Shown here one piece after another: positions 5,647 through 5,726 of a stretch of 5,726 nt of DNA. Origin of the DNA: Candidatus Omnitrophota bacterium. GTDB taxonomy: Bacteria; Ratteibacteria; UBA8468; B48-G9; DSTR01. A model generated the notes under the pieces. The model saw only the letters and a list, made by a program, of their open reading frames with translations. It had not been told where the DNA came from and ran no database searches. Each line of letters begins with the position of its first letter. Position 1 is the first letter of the stretch. Position numbers and translations under genes: made by a program. The stretch lies in NCBI GenBank assembly GCA_023818865.1, contig JAMWDF010000151.1:1-5726 (forward strand). Reading direction: 5' to 3'.

Positions 5647-5726
5647 ATGCTAAATCATCAGAGAAGAAATGGTACCAAGACAAGTGCTTTTGGTTCTCCA
5701 GGAAGAATTAATCATGACTCATCAAA
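5647..5726 (+). CDS. DNA methyltransferase, N-terminal fragment (3' end outside window)
   Basis: Only 26 codons and two bases are visible, from the ATG at 5647, one base after the endonuclease stop; GGAGA at 5632-5636 is a suitable ribosome binding site. The residues include NHQRRNGTKTSAFGSPG and then RINHDSS. The GSPGRxxHDS stretch is a recognisable N-terminal feature of some site-specific DNA methyltransferases of type II systems. With the endonuclease just upstream, it should be the cognate modification enzyme, methylating the same target using S-adenosylmethionine. None of the catalytic motifs (FxGxG, DPPY or SPPY, or PCQ) fall inside the window, so the methylated base and the enzyme class cannot be read here. 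Confidence 0.62.
   Translation, partial: MLNHQRRNGTKTSAFGSPGRINHDSS

Overview
The window is bacterial DNA: genes are densely packed on the plus strand, Shine-Dalgarno sites are present, and a tRNA-Asn gene carries an encoded CCA end. TAA, TAG and TGA all end genes here, so the genetic code is standard. A GT9 (heptosyltransferase-like) glycosyltransferase points to a bacterium with surface glycans, probably Gram-negative. The mix of a clan-A glycosidase-like protein, a DUF2341-type secreted protein and FmdB zinc ribbons would fit an uncultured candidate phylum, but I cannot name the lineage.

Region 1 (1-3543) is a tight three-gene unit. It holds the C-terminal end of a glycoside-hydrolase-like protein, a secreted multidomain protein with a DUF2341-like N-terminus and a degenerate SGNH-hydrolase-like C-terminus, and a GT9 glycosyltransferase. 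The junctions are a 4-nt overlap and a 1-nt gap, so the genes are almost certainly co-transcribed and translationally coupled. A role in surface or extracellular glycans is inferred.

Region 2 (3544-4798) has a candidate promoter followed by two tandem paralogous FmdB-family zinc-ribbon proteins and a small nitroreductase-family flavoprotein, closely spaced and probably one operon.

Region 3 (4799-4925) is the tRNA-Asn(GTT) gene with its likely promoter.

Region 4 (4926-5726) is distinctly AT-rich (hand count 35% GC for 5101-5460, against 51% for 2641-3000 in the GT9 gene). It has its own promoter and a type II restriction-modification pair: a ThaI-like restriction endonuclease and, 1 nt after it, the first 26 codons of a DNA methyltransferase that leaves the window. 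The endonuclease has an in-frame TAA at codon 19, between a well-placed ATG with a good ribosome binding site and the rest of the protein. It is therefore either recently inactivated or made by reinitiation downstream. The tRNA-flanking position and composition suggest horizontal acquisition.

Most of the window is ordinary in type. The points most worth a second look are the interrupted endonuclease and the inactive-looking SGNH domain in the secreted protein.
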